Of a stretch of DNA of 64,000 nucleotides, positions 46,199-60,320 are shown piece after piece. The translations under genes and the position numbers were made by a program. Source of the DNA: Tetmemena sp. SeJ-2015 (Eukaryota; Ciliophora; Spirotrichea; Sporadotrichida; Oxytrichidae); NCBI GenBank assembly GCA_027382625.1, contig JAJKFJ010022081.1:1-64000 (forward strand), read 5' to 3'. The notes under the pieces are model-generated. The model saw nothing but the letters and a program-made list of their open reading frames with translations, was not told the origin of the DNA and did not search any database. The stretch's first letter is position 1, and each line of letters begins with the position of its first letter.

Positions 46199-46619
46199 AG
46201 GGTGCTTAAGTTTCTTAGTGATAGTAAGATTTATAACTATTATTAATTATAATTTGCAAAGATTTCTCTCTTGTATTTTCATAAATGTGAATCAATTTTA
46301 ATGTGCTATTCATTCATTTTTTATTGGAGTATTAGAATGATTAGTAGATATTAAATAACTGCTTGATTTTCCTTATTTAATGCGTCACTTCTATCATTCA
46401 CAAAACTGGCTGATTCCCAAATTCTCACATTGATTAACTTTACTTATTACCTTTTGATAGTCATATCTATCTTCCTAATCATCTGCAACAAATAATTAAA
46501 TGGAATAATATCTGATGATACTTAAAATGAATTACAAATTTAAAGTCTAAACAAGTGAAAAGAGCTCAGTCAAATATTTCAATTGCTTCTAGAGTTGAGT
46601 TCTTTAATTTGTGATAACT
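46199..46619. other. AT-rich intergenic spacer
   Basis: Divergent spacer between the ML-domain gene (-) and the Cys-rich gene (+). AT-rich; no reading frame, repeat or RNA recognised. It presumably holds both 5' flanks. Confidence 0.45.
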
Positions 46620-48619
46620 TCACCCTGGCTTTTGGTAATTTGCGTTTGCGCTTTGTAAACAGAGAATCTGCTTTACAATTTTTGTCCTAAGATAAATTGT
46701 GATGCTGACTTGAGTTCAGTGTTCCAGTAAGGAACCACAATCCTCATCATTTAAGTTTAAAGCAAAATCAAATGAATGAATGAGTTTTAATCCCAGATGG
46801 GACTTGCCTCACTACCAGTCTTTTAGATGCAAGTATATCTTACAACTACACTTTAGCATCTTATATTTTACAGTAATTATGATTATTGTTAAAAATGAGT
46901 GTATCTTACCAACTGAATAAGGCCGTAGATAAGAATGACTCAATGTTCTCAATATATTTGAGTCCGTGTGTGGACTCTAAAATCTACTCCTAATCAACAA
47001 CTCTCCTTGACGAAGACAACTTTGAGATAAAGAACTTGACACTCTCAGATCTTGTGTTCGTCCCTTATTCCAAGTGCAACCTGGGCGAAGGACTCAGAGA
47101 CATACCTGATTAAGACTTCATTTAGCAACTAAGCACCAGTCCAGAGTCTCAATCTTCAGCTATTTAGAAACTAAACACATCTTCAGGCTACAGGTTTCAA
47201 GCTCAGTGTGTTGATTAAAAACTATGTTAAATTGAGTAAAGTCATTTCATTTTAAGATAAGTACAGCTATCTAGAGCAATCTATACTCCCGGGATCTCCT
47301 TGCGAAAACGATTGGCAATCTGAATTAATCTTTAATTGTCCTTTGAATATGGAATTATGATAATTGAATGTATTTCTAACAATTGCGTAAACTCAATATG
47401 CTCAGGTTAAACGCTATCCTATTTATGCGAGTCTGATAAGGATTGTGGTATCGGGCTATTTTGCGACAGCTCCACAACTAGAGCTTGCAAAGTCTTACTC
47501 TCAGAAGGGTAATCATGCTCAAAGAATACAAGTTGTAAGATTGGATCTCTTTGCGCACCAACCATAACTTTATCTGACACTGGCTCTGTATTAATAGATT
47601 CTAGTAAGAAAGTGTGCACATAAATGTACTCAATTGAAGAAGGTGGTCTTGCATAATCAGCTTTGCTTTGTTAATCAGGAGTCAATAAAGATTACAGATG
47701 TAGAACCATTAATTATAACATAAAAAACAAAATTTTAAAAATTGAAGAGAACTTTAAGTTATTTAAATAATTCAATTACTCTGACTTTGATTTCAAGTTT
47801 AAAGCACAGAAATACATATATTTTTCTAAAGTAAGATCTGCTTGATCTGAAAGTAAAATCCTTTCTTAAAATTGTTTAGAAATTAGGCAATTTTTATAAT
47901 TTTAAGTTCCTTGATAGGTTTATATGTTCGAAATATCTTGTCTTTAAGAATAAGTTTAACATTAGTCAGATTATTGCTAAAATTAAATTAAACATGATAC
48001 TTATTTTCTATATATTTGTAAGAATAGCTTCAAGGATACAGTTATCAGCACCCCTTACTCTTGTGATCCTTCTTAAGGGTTAACTTGCAAGTACCTAGGT
48101 CCTACATTGACTGACTCTTCTTTGAGTGAGACTATCTTTGAGACCAGCTGCAAATGCCTTCTTGATGGCAATAACACTAATGGAGTATGCCAGTACCCAC
48201 TCTTGTAATCTTAGCTAGCGAAGTTAGAGAGGACCCTGCTTACCACATACCTGCAAAACTGTCACACTCTTCATAGAGATCAAGTTCAACAGTGGCTGTA
48301 TTGCTTCACAGAGAAGTAAGAGTACCAAGTCTTGAATGGATAGAGCACAAAAGTTTAAGGAAAGTTCAGAACTTTATATCTTAATTTAAGTTAGCAATAT
48401 AGATTATTCTCAGCTATAATTTTGAGAATATACGGGCAGTATCTTGATATTAAAACTCAGATGAGCTATTGGAATATCGTAAATAACTAGGAAGCTAGCA
48501 AATGCCTCATGCAGTTCAATCCCTTTGACTATAGAAATATCAAACTCTAAGCAGTAACCACAACTCAAATGTACATCTAGATTTTAATATTCTTCCTACT
48601 TTTGTAAGTTTTATTGTGA
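46620..48619 (+). CDS. Cys-rich secreted or surface protein with hydrophobic C terminus
   Basis: A hydrophobic stretch (SPWLLVICVCALQ) near 46630 followed by NFCPKINCDADLSSVFQQ looks like a signal peptide and first Cys block; the exact ATG is not found. From 46895 the frame continues SYQLNKAVDKNDSMFSIYLS, PCVDSKIYSQSTTLLDEDNF. After an unplaced junction near 47220-47380 comes a dense Cys region (CVNSICSGQTLSYLCESDKD, CGIGLFCDSSTTRACKVLLS, SCSKNTSCKIGSLCAP). A long AT-rich insert at about 47830-48025 precedes YSCDPSQGLTCKYLGPTLTD. The protein ends with a hydrophobic tail (MYIQILIFFLLLQVLL, TGA 48617-48619), fitting a GPI-anchor signal or membrane anchor. Cys spacing resembles the EGF/dickkopf-like cysteine modules common in ciliate surface proteins. 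Function unknown. Confidence 0.65.
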
Positions 48620-48689
48620 TCCAGCTTTAATTTAAATTGAAGAAGAGTTGTATTTTCATAATAGGGTAGGTAGTATTTTAATTAGAGTT

Positions 48690-51600
48690 AGATCTTCACG
48701 TTTTGGACACGCTCGCGATTCTTTTCATCAAAGTATTCAAACGCATTAACCATGTCCAGATTTTAGAAGGCGACAAGTGAATCCTAGAATATCTTGAAGT
48801 TAAAAAGCTCAGTCTGTTCTACATTGAAGTCCACTATTTGATTGGGGATGGCTCTTAGCATGATTACTATGTTGATCTAGTCCAGAGTTGAGGACTCACT
48901 CACTACCACAAACTTAGAAAGAAACTCCTCCACTATCAACAGTTTAAATGAATTATCGAAATAATAAAAGATATCCTTTCTTCTAACTTGCTCTAATCAA
49001 GCTCAGCGTTTTACTAGGTGTTGTTAGGCTGTCCATTATCTTCTTCACTGCTGCTTCCATCGTCAGAGAGGTTGTCATCTTCCACCTTAGGCTTGATGAA
49101 CATCCCCTCCACTATCTTGGCTGAAGCTGAACCTGCTTTCTTGTCTAAGTTCAATTCTGAGATTACTTTATTCTTCTTGGCCTTCTACATCTGGTTTAGA
49201 AGAGCTTTCTACTACTTGCTCTTTGAGTTTACAGGCTGGCTGTTGTCAATCCCTCCCTTGGAAAGAGAAGTGCCTTTGCGAGACAGTCGTGACTTTGAGC
49301 CGAGAGCATCACCCTTCAAAGGACTATCCATTGCCCCATTCTTACCTGACTATGGGGTGCCTCCACCAAAAGTCTTCTTAGTAACAGAGAAGTGTATTTA
49401 TATCTTCTTGTTAAAGACTGCAGCAGCTCCTGGGGTGCCTGCTCCTTCATTGACAATTACCTTCCTGGCCTTTCTCTTCTTCCACTCGTCGTGAATGATG
49501 CTCATCTTTATGATGAAGGCCTCGGGGTCGAAGTTGCCATCATCCTCTTCCAGCGTTTTAAGCACCTCCACGTCGTTGAAGTTTCCGTTGGTGAGGATCT
49601 GCTCGTACTGGTCGTCTCCTCCGTTTTACTTTCTAGTCTCCAGGTAGACTGCTATCACTGTGCTTCTGATCTCGTTGTACACCCTCAGCTTCAACTCCTT
49701 GTCTATTATCTCCACTTTCAACTCGTCAAATGCAAACGCTAATTGAATATGCGTATATAGTCAGCAAGACCCCTTGCTTTTCTGCATCCCTGGTGCATAG
49801 ACATGATTTTGAAGATGTAGTAGATGTCTCTGAACACTAAGAACAAACTGTAGAATAGGCCTGCAAACATCCACAGAGAAATATTTCCATCATCATCATA
49901 AATATAACACATTTTCTTATGAGAAAGTTGAAACATGATCGTGAATAGACCCATGGAGCAAGTCACAATGTTTAGAAACACTTTGAAATACACAAGCGGT
50001 AAACTAATCTATAACAAATAATATCTCTATAGATTATGCTATTTGAATTTACAAGGCAAATCTCAAGGAAAAAGAAAATTGTGATGAAGATTGCGTTCTC
50101 AGCCCAGTACATTCCATAAGAGAAGGCCTTACTTGCTCTTTTCATCAAGGCATGGTTTATTACTGAGAAGGGAAGAATCAGAGACACAAAGTAATTTATA
50201 GGAGCAGTCAAATTTAAATTAAAGAGTAAGCCTAGCTCATTATAGCATTAATTGAGTATGAACCACAAGCTCCCCAAGTACATCATTTTCGAAAGCAATC
50301 AAATATCTCTCACAGTACTGATAGAGATTGACCTTGTATTTGAAGACTGAGATGACTTGTGTGTTCTCGTATGTGTAGGAGAGGATGGCGATTAGGAAAT
50401 TCATGAGGATGATGTTGCCGAAGAAGATGTGGATTATTTGAATCACTGAAAAGCTCAGCTCATTGTTGCCCATACCCATATAATCGTAGAAACCCATAGC
50501 TGCATCGTAGAGAGTTCTAGCTGACAAAGTCAGCCCTCCAAACTTTGTGTCGTTCACATCTTGATAAAGAGTGGTAAACACTGAGGCTGTCACTACAAAA
50601 TAGCACACCACGATAAATATAAAGCTGACAGTAAACTTTCATTAATTAAAGACATTTATTCATTGCTCATCGATGAATGGCTTATCAGCAAGCATCTCCC
50701 AAATAGTCAAAAGCATCTTTGAAATGTCTCTTATCACGAGAAAGTAGATGAAGAATCTTATCCAAGAGAGGATAAGCACGAAGATCATCATGTAGTCTAG
50801 ATTATTTTTCTGCTTAGGATCTAGCATCTTCTCTGCGTTCTTTAACTTGCAATAACCTAGAAATTATTGGCTCTCACATCACTTTTAATTTTTTTGAGAA
50901 AGAAGCTATATTGAGCACGCCATTTAGAGTGTCGATTATGCACCACTTATCAATAGCTATTTTCTTTTTCTAGAACAGATTGAAGTACTACCTCAGCCCT
51001 ATCCCAGCCAGTAGCCCCACGCTACAAAAAACTATGCTAAAGTTCCATTCTCTGTATTCTACTAAGCCATTTAATTATAGTACAACACTTGCATAAGTTA
51101 TTCTTGGAGATTCCTGGTGAATTTGTCTCTCATCTCTTATTCACTAATGTTATCGTAAGTGAATGTCACACTAGCAAAGTCGTAAGGACCTGCCGTGTAA
51201 AATTAATATTCATTCTTAATTAGGACTAAAGAAGTTTAATGATTTTGCATGAGTGTTTGGGTTTAGGTAGGATCAACGACGAATGAAATATTTCCCTCCG
51301 CATCAGTTTATTCAATCATGTAGATGGACTGGCCCTTGAAACTAGTCAAATAATTGTAATTGATCACTTAGAAAAGTATCAACAAGCCGAGGGCGCAGAC
51401 GAATTCCTTGTAGAAGTAAAACTTTATTGACCTCGATCGATATCGATACTGAAAGGTGTAGTCCACTTTAAAACTGACCTCGAAAGAGTTGAGATATTTA
51501 CATTACTTAATAAATTTTATCATTTTTATATATTGAGTTGGATATAAGTTCGAAGAAGGTTGTCTTTCCAGTAGCCTTCTTAGGCTTGGTTCCCAAGATA

Positions 51601-54549
51601 TGGACCATATTAGAGTAGCCATATAGATTTCCATCGCATCTTGTAGCCTCCTTGCCTGACCAAAGTTGGACCATTAAGTTCTCTGGCTTAGGATCCTATT
51701 CAGGCATGAGTGGTTCAAACATGTTCTCTGTGATTATCTTGAGCACAGTCTTGTCTCTAAAGTCTTTATCCATTACCAGACTCTCGTAGTATTTCTCATC
51801 GTCAATTTTTGAGACATACATCTATCCTAGTGCAAGCACATCATCATAGATTTTATTGCACTCATTTTCAAACCTATTCACAAAGTCAGATCCAAAGCAA
51901 GTTACCTCTTTCTTGAGTTGGCGATGAATTTGAGGATCTCAGAGGTGAGTGCGATGCTCATGAGTGGATTATAAGACAAGAGTAGCAGATTAGTCTCAAA
52001 ACTTGCCTCAACATATTCTTCGAAAACATGAATCAGCTCTCTAATAAGTTATATAAGAGTGAGAGTAGTCTTACTTCAAGTGCTTGTTCTTCCACAGAGA
52101 GATGTCTATTAATATCAGTACGTTTAGCACAAAGTTAGTTCTGCAGCCATCTCTAAATTTCAGATGAGTTAAGCATTCATGCTTACTAAAGGATAATCAA
52201 AATTTGCGAGATGATGTCCTCTTCCTTGAAAATTGTTTTGTCAAAGGCCCCCATAAGTAGAGACTATCTAAACAAAAGTTAGTTAACCCATAAATTATAA
52301 ATTCTTACTGTAAGAAGACTCTATTTCCGTGGTTCATTGAGTAGAGAAAGAGATCCTTATCTATGAACTTATGATAGTAACCGATGAAGTCTAGTGCTAG
52401 AGTATCTTAGTAGTGATACAAGAGAGATAAGCAAGATGTTGTCCTCAGTTATCAAAAGCCACTTGCAAATCTTTCTGATACCATCCTTAATCTACTGCGA
52501 GCTCTCATACATGCTCTTGATCAAGTCAAACAACTGATTGTAAGTTATCTCCTGGTTAGTTCCAAAAGTATTCCTGGGCCCCAAGTAGTTTAAAAAAGAC
52601 TGATTATAGAGCACTCTAATTTAACCATTAGTTCTTCTTAAACACCCAGACATATTGCAGCCATTCATAATGTTAATTTACATAGGATAATAGTACGGTT
52701 TCTTATCTAGTACTTTTAAGTGCTGATATTTGAAATTGATTATTAATTCCATTCCTAAAATTTTACTTTACTTTACCATTCATAATGTTAATGCTCAACT
52801 GCTCTGCAGATCATATCATCATCTAAAGCTAACTGATAGTAAGTCGTCATCAAGCAAGCCAGCCTCTCTTCATTCTTATTCAGTAGAATTTTCAAGATGC
52901 TAGTCATCAACATGCAGAAGTTCACTCGAAAATTATAGATCAAATGTTTGAATTATTAACTTAAAGAATTTTCGAAACATATTCTTGAGCATGATGACTT
53001 AGTCCTTTGAGTTAATATCCATCATCTCAACTTCATATTCAGATATACCTCGCTGCTTGAGAAACTCAAGGTGATCTTCATTTCTCTTTTAGATAACTTG
53101 CTCGCTATCATCACTGTGAGTTTCATCTTACTCATTGGGATCTTGAAGATTTAAGGTTGGTGGAGATCTAGGATCTTCGTTTTCAATATAAGCATCTTCA
53201 TCATCCATATCCTCCTCTTCATAATATTTAGAGTGAATATACAACTAATGTTTTACTCTTCATCTTCACTTGAGCCTCCTTCATAGTTCATCGCAGGCCT
53301 CCTTCTACTGCTGCCTCCACTAGCGGCACCACTTCTTTTACTACTCTACTCTGTCCGCTATCTCTAAAAGGTTGGCGCCTATCTGCTCGAAGGTGCACCA
53401 CCTAGCTTAACCCACTAAGTTTTATACCAATTGCTGATTGAAAGCGTTGGGTACACTCTTTTTTGGATCATTGAAGTTCCTCCCTCTTTTACTCAAGGCT
53501 TAAATGTTCTGAGCTGCCGGTGAGTCGATTGGAGAACTATCTCTGAATTAATTGTAGCCAGCACCTGCCATGATCTTGTTTCCTCTCCTTGAGGAAGGCA
53601 GCCCATTCCTCTCTTTTTGTTGATCATGAATATAGAATAAGACTGCTGAATTAAATCAGGCTTGAAATTTTGAAAGGGACTCAGTGGAGGAGACTCTCCT
53701 AAGTTATTAGGCTTTTCTTGATTGATATTTCTAGAAGACTCATCTTCTTCGCTATGAGAGGGTCCATCATCGTCATCCTCCTCCTCATCTTCATCTTCAT
53801 CCTTGTTAGAGGATTAATCGAATGAGTGGTCCTGTCTCTTACACACAAACAATACATCTAGAGAAAAGTGCTAATATAACTACTCTTCTCTCTGAAAGAC
53901 TTTTCAAATTCTTTCCTTGCTGCATAAATCTGCCTCTTCATCTCGTCTTTGTTCCCCTCTTCTTCTTTAGCAGCCTTTTCTTTGTTGTACTTTTAAACTT
54001 ACCTTCATTTATAAAAACTGGAATCTATCTTCACAATAACTTTTATTAGAGTTTAGAGTGCGAGAGTGACAAGTTATCTGATGTAGTTATTAGAGTTGAG
54101 TATGTGCCTGGCTATTTCTTAATTCTCAGTGTGCACAGCCAGCCAAAAGCTCACTATCAATTCGTGATCGTACTCTGTGCGAGACACGTCATATTTCAAC
54201 TTTTCAAGCATCTCTCTAAGTTTCTTATATGAATCGCAGAAAATTCTTACAAGGTGTTTACACTGTCCTTCTGAAAGATAGCTTTCAAGAGTGGAGTTTT
54301 AATTTCTGGATTTTTGAATCTACAAAAGTAATTAGCACACATTTAAGCAAGCGATAGATGGAAGGTGAGTGATTACATCTAGGAGGCTTTCTTTTTAGAA
54401 GCCATGGTCCTGAATAAGGGATCCTTGTCTAACAGTGCCTCATCTGCTTCAAGGAAACAACTCGCATTTAAAGAGGAGACTTAGTTCGCAGCTAGTTTCT
54501 TTGCATTTGTGGACTGTCCATTTGAATCCTTCCCCTGAGATGCTCCCAT
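48690..54549 (-). CDS. TRP/polycystin-like cation channel, large
   Basis: Starts MGASQGKDSNGQSTNAKKLA at 54549. The long cytosolic N terminus includes REMLEKLKYDVSRTEYDHEL, an acidic linker near 53750 (SEEDESS flanked by Asp/Glu runs) and repeat-like helices at 51.5-53.0 kb. Hydrophobic segments begin near 51.4 kb (FYFYKEFVCALGLLILFQ). The ion-transport domain follows: NNLDYMMIFVLILSWIRFFI, then IFIVVCYFVVTASVFTTLYQ, pore region LYDAAMGFYDYMGMGNNELS and S6-like IIHIFFGNIILMNFLIAILS YTYE. Two more hydrophobic pieces (NYFVSLILPFSVINHALMKR; WAENAIFITIFFFLEICLV) come before a charged tail with RKARKVIVNEGAGTPGAAAV and NLSDDGSSSEEDNGQ. One IES is placed (49997-50055). The 3' end is approximate: the frame has no TGA until it overlaps the convergent Cys-rich gene. 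Ion selectivity is not predictable. Confidence 0.75.
49997..50055 (-). other. IES 59 bp, pointer CTTGT (minus strand), in the channel gene
   Basis: ACAAG on the plus strand at 49992-49996 and 50051-50055. Removal joins FFFLEICL to VYFKVFLNIVTCSMGL and continues in the open downstream frame. Confidence 0.82.
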
Positions 54550-54795
54550 TATAAATAAGTTAATTGCTTTTAAATCAGTCCTTGTTTTAAATTTATCCAA
54601 ACTCTACTCTACCATCTCTATAACATTGGTGTTTGATATTTAGCTGTAGCAATAATCTGGATTTTATTTTGATAAGTATTGTTTTTCTATGACTCTTGTT
54701 CATATTTAAAAAGTGCGTCTCTCAAATAGGATGAGCAGTATTCATTAGCTAAATAGCTAACTGATTTCTTCTTATAAATGAGTATTCTAGCAAGC

Positions 54796-57148
<2,353 letters not shown>

Positions 57149-57302
57149 TCGACCTTAACATGAAAAAATTGCATATGAATGACAGCGATCATTATTTGAC
57201 CTTTTTACTCTGTGTTTGTGTTTCCGGTGTGAGTATTGTCGCTTTTATTTTCGTTCATTTAGGACTCTTTCATCTATCGTTTTAAAATACTTCTTCACAT
57301 GA

Positions 57303-57638
57303 TCATTATTTCAATTCAATCAGTTTCCTTTAGCTAATAAGCCTTCTAGCTGAGTCTTCCTCCTGCATAAATGGAGGTTAGTCCTGGTTCACAACCACCA
57401 CCGCTGCTGCCCTCTACTAAGTTATGCTTCTCTTACTCAGCTGACCCTGCGCAGAGTTGCTTCCCTTTTCTACCGCGGGCTAGTTATGCCTAACTCCACT
57501 TCCACCGTTCCCCTTGGAGCGAGAGTTAGACTCTGGGCCTCCACCTGCGCCTACTGGTCCTAAGTGCTCCTCATTTTTGGGGGAGGTAGACTCCGCCTTT
57601 CAAACACCATCTAACAGCTTTTCACTCTAAACTTGCAT
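57303..57638 (-). CDS. Small disordered protein or terminal MDS, with internal TGA
   Basis: Reads MQVQSEKLLDGV, then TGA at 57602-57600. The same frame then stays open: KAESTSPKNEEHLGPVGAGG, GPESNSRSKGNGGSGVRHNQ, PAVEKGSNSAQGQLSKRSIT, then VVVNQDQPPFMQEEDSARRL, ending LIELKQ at TGA 57305-57303. Gly/Ser/Gln-rich, with GC higher than its surroundings. It lies between CDPK and the large inverted-repeat element. It may be the last segment of a gene whose earlier segments are beyond or within the element, or a short gene with a start after the TGA. Not recognised. Confidence 0.4.
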
Positions 57639-57800
57639 CTTTAGTTGATTGCGAGCTAAAATAGAAAGTTAGCACATTCATAAAATCATTCAAAAAACAT
57701 TTTCGTGTTTAGAATTATTCATCAGCAACTGTAATAAAATTTTTTTAAAATAGCTTCTTCTTTCAATTGAGTCAAAATTAAGGGGGGGGTGGGTCCCGGG

Positions 57801-57968
57801 ACCGCACTTGGGGGTCAGGGGATGTGTACCAACCCCCCCACCGCACGTGGGGTTTTCTGGGGAAGGGGTCCCCAATCCCCCCACCGCACGGCGGTCTGGG
57901 GAAGGGGCCCCAACCCCCCCAACCCCCACGTGCGGTCGGGGGAAGTGGGTACCAACCCCCCACCGCAC
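57801..57968. repeat. Left iteron cluster of the inverted-repeat element
   Basis: Degenerate copies of a GC-rich unit based on ACCGCACGTG and runs such as ACCAACCCCCC, with core motifs at 57801, 57840, 57883, 57927 (as CACGTGCGGT) and 57962. Orientation is inverted relative to the right cluster. Spacing is irregular (about 40 bases), so this end has diverged more. Confidence 0.7.
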
Positions 57969-58906
57969 GACTTGTCGAGCCATGTAAACATTTCAAAATA
58001 AGTGTCACCTAATAATCAATTTTATCATTCATGCTTATATTTTTGCGCTTGCTTTGTAAGTAAAACACTTAAATACAATATTACTCTTAATTTATATATA
58101 AACTAGTATTCTAAAAATCAGGGGTAGTCAATAGTTAAATTTACTTTGAAATAACCGATTTAAGTGATCTGATGGGAGGGCTGTTGTCTATTTCAGTTGG
58201 AATGATATTTTTAATTCTAGATGGGATTTAAATGAGAACAAAAAATAAAATAAATGTGCTCTATGTATCTTAAACATTATGCATTATTGAGAAAATCAGG
58301 GTGATTTAAAAAATTTTAAAATACTTAAATCAACAGCTTGTTTTTTCGTATTTACGTAATTTGAATTTGGGTTTTATTAATCTAGTACGATAATGGAAGT
58401 CGTTTGAGAATTAGACATTAACCGATATGTCCCTCTAAGAGGTCTTTTAGAAATAGAGTTTTTGTCACCCCTTTTCGAATACCTTTCCCTTTCCGAATGT
58501 ACTAATACTTTTTCATTTTGATTGCGGGTTTAATCGAGCCGATATCGCACATTGCTTTGTGCACTGTGTAGCAGGGTGGACTTGACTCAATGCAAGCCTC
58601 TTGAAATAGCTCTATCAATAAGCATCTCCGCAGTGATATAATAAAGGCGTTTTAGTTCATCAATATAGATCTTATGTGCAGGTTCATTAGGGCCCATAAA
58701 GATAGGCATATCCGAGGTGCAGATACCATTTTAATAGATGCTAAACAGGCAAGTACAGCTCTCCATAGAATTGTAAGCTAGCAAAGGCAAAAGCTGGAGT
58801 TAATTGGTGCAAATAGGTGAGGCAGATGGTGCGAATTGGCGAGGTACATGCTGTGCGAATTGGCTAGGTATATTTAAGCACTTAGGAATTTAGAGTAAGA
58901 ATCAAG

Positions 58907-59428
58907 ATGGCTTCATGCTTTTATTATTCTAAGGATTTGACAAACCACTTTATAGAGGACTGCTGGAAAGCGATGGCGATTGAAAACAGCAGATCCTTAG
59001 GTGTGGTCCTTGGCGTATCGAAAAAACGTCCTCAAAAGCCATTACGTCCCTAAATCGGAAAAAAATATATAAAATTTTCAAAAATGAAATGGGGGAAAGT
59101 AACTAAAAAAGGGGGGAAAAATAAGGCAGTAAAGTGTAGGCAAAGTGGAAGAGCGGAGGGGGTTGCTGCAAAATCTAAAAGTAAAAGGGTTTCCAAAGTT
59201 AGTTTCTTAATTTTCTCTTTTAAAAAGGGGGGAGACCTCTTATACTTTATTGGAATTTAGGCTTTTTTTAAAAAAAGATTTTTAAATTAATTAATTAAAG
59301 GCTAATTAATTAATCTTTTTGAATCAATTGACTTATTGGGTGTTTTTCTAAAATAATTACTTTAAAAATACCAATTGGAAGTATTAGTTTAAATTGGTTC
59401 TTTAGTTTTTTGGGGTACACGGGTTTGA
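58907..59428 (+). CDS. Lys-rich ORF inside the 3.9 kb element
   Basis: Open for 173 codons with TAA/TAG as Gln, starting MASCFYYSKDLTNHFIEDCW KAMAI and running into a Lys/Gly-rich middle (KKRPQKPLRPQIGKKYIKFS; KGGKNKAVKCRQSGRAEGVA). The last third is low-complexity and AT-rich, so the true end is doubtful. No family recognised. Codon use and G-runs differ from the flanking cellular genes. Confidence 0.35.
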
Positions 59429-59589
59429 AATCGGTCATTTAAAGGCTTACTTTATGTAAAAATCGAATTGTACAAATGCACTAATGAATTACTCAGATAA
59501 GAAGAATTTTAAAAATTTCGGATTAAATTAATAGCTGCACTGGCGAATAGGGTTTGTTTTGTGTGAATATAATATTTAATAAATAAAGT

Positions 59590-60320
59590 TTGGAAACTCA
59601 TTAGGCTTCAATGGGTGCATGCTCTTCTTCCTCTCCTTCATTTTCAATATAGGTTTCTGGCCCCCCCAAAGTCTCTGACCCGACTGCGTGAGTTGTCCGC
59701 CCTCTCGAAGAAGCCTAAACTTAATGCCCCTTTTTTAGGTCCAGTGCTTTCAAAGATAACTACTTAGATGGCCCTTCTTTTAAACTTTAAAATTGCGGAC
59801 TAAGACTGTTTTATTCCAAATGATTTGATCTCCTTATGCTTTAGTTCTTTGAGTTGGGGAAGAGCTTGATGAAGCGATAACTTTGCAGCCTTAATATCTC
59901 ATCTCATTTACTCCCTATTTGATGTTGAAGTGAAACTCTTCTCTCTCCATAAACAGCTTCATTCTCGTCAAGTTCTTTTTGTTCAGGAAATATGGAGTAT
60001 TGATCTCATTAACACGAGTTGTGGGTCGTCTTCAATAGATTTTCTGTTCACTATGAAGTTCCCTGCCGCTTCCGTAAGTGGCTCGGTCAGGAATATCTCT
60101 TGAATGTGACGAATAAGAGTGCTTTTGCTTGCTTCTCATTGCCCATACATCTAAAAGGTGCAAACCTTCGGGTCTACCTTGCTGAAGATTACCCAATTAA
60201 GTCCATCTACGGCCGTGAGAAGGTTTTAATCTGCTGGAAAGCTATCAGTTACTGGGGTTGCTCTGAAGTGTACAGTCCTTGGAATAATGAGTCTCAATTA
60301 AGAGCTACTGCAGCTCTATC
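59590..60320 (-). pseudogene. Degraded element-encoded protein, minus strand
   Basis: Minus-strand frames with protein-like sequence but frame changes between them: FSKVDPKVCTFQMYGQ and RHIQEIFLTEPLTEAAGNFI VNRKSIEDDPQLV in one frame, then VNEINTPYFLNKKNLTRMKL FMEREEFHFNIKQGVNEMRY in the next. A further piece near 58710-58600 reads GPNEPAHKIYIDELKRLYYI TAEMLIDRAISRG. The overlapping 154-codon plus-strand frame at 60019-60483 is probably its shadow. No domain recognised; could be a transposase or accessory gene of the element. Confidence 0.35.

Noticed and set aside
57600..57602. Selenocysteine TGA
   Set aside because: No redox motif around it and no basis to propose a SECIS element; IES edge or downstream start is more likely.
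57782..57790. Telomeric repeat at the element end
   Set aside because: The G-run is not a G4T4/C4A4 repeat, and it is part of an inverted repeat matched at 61698.
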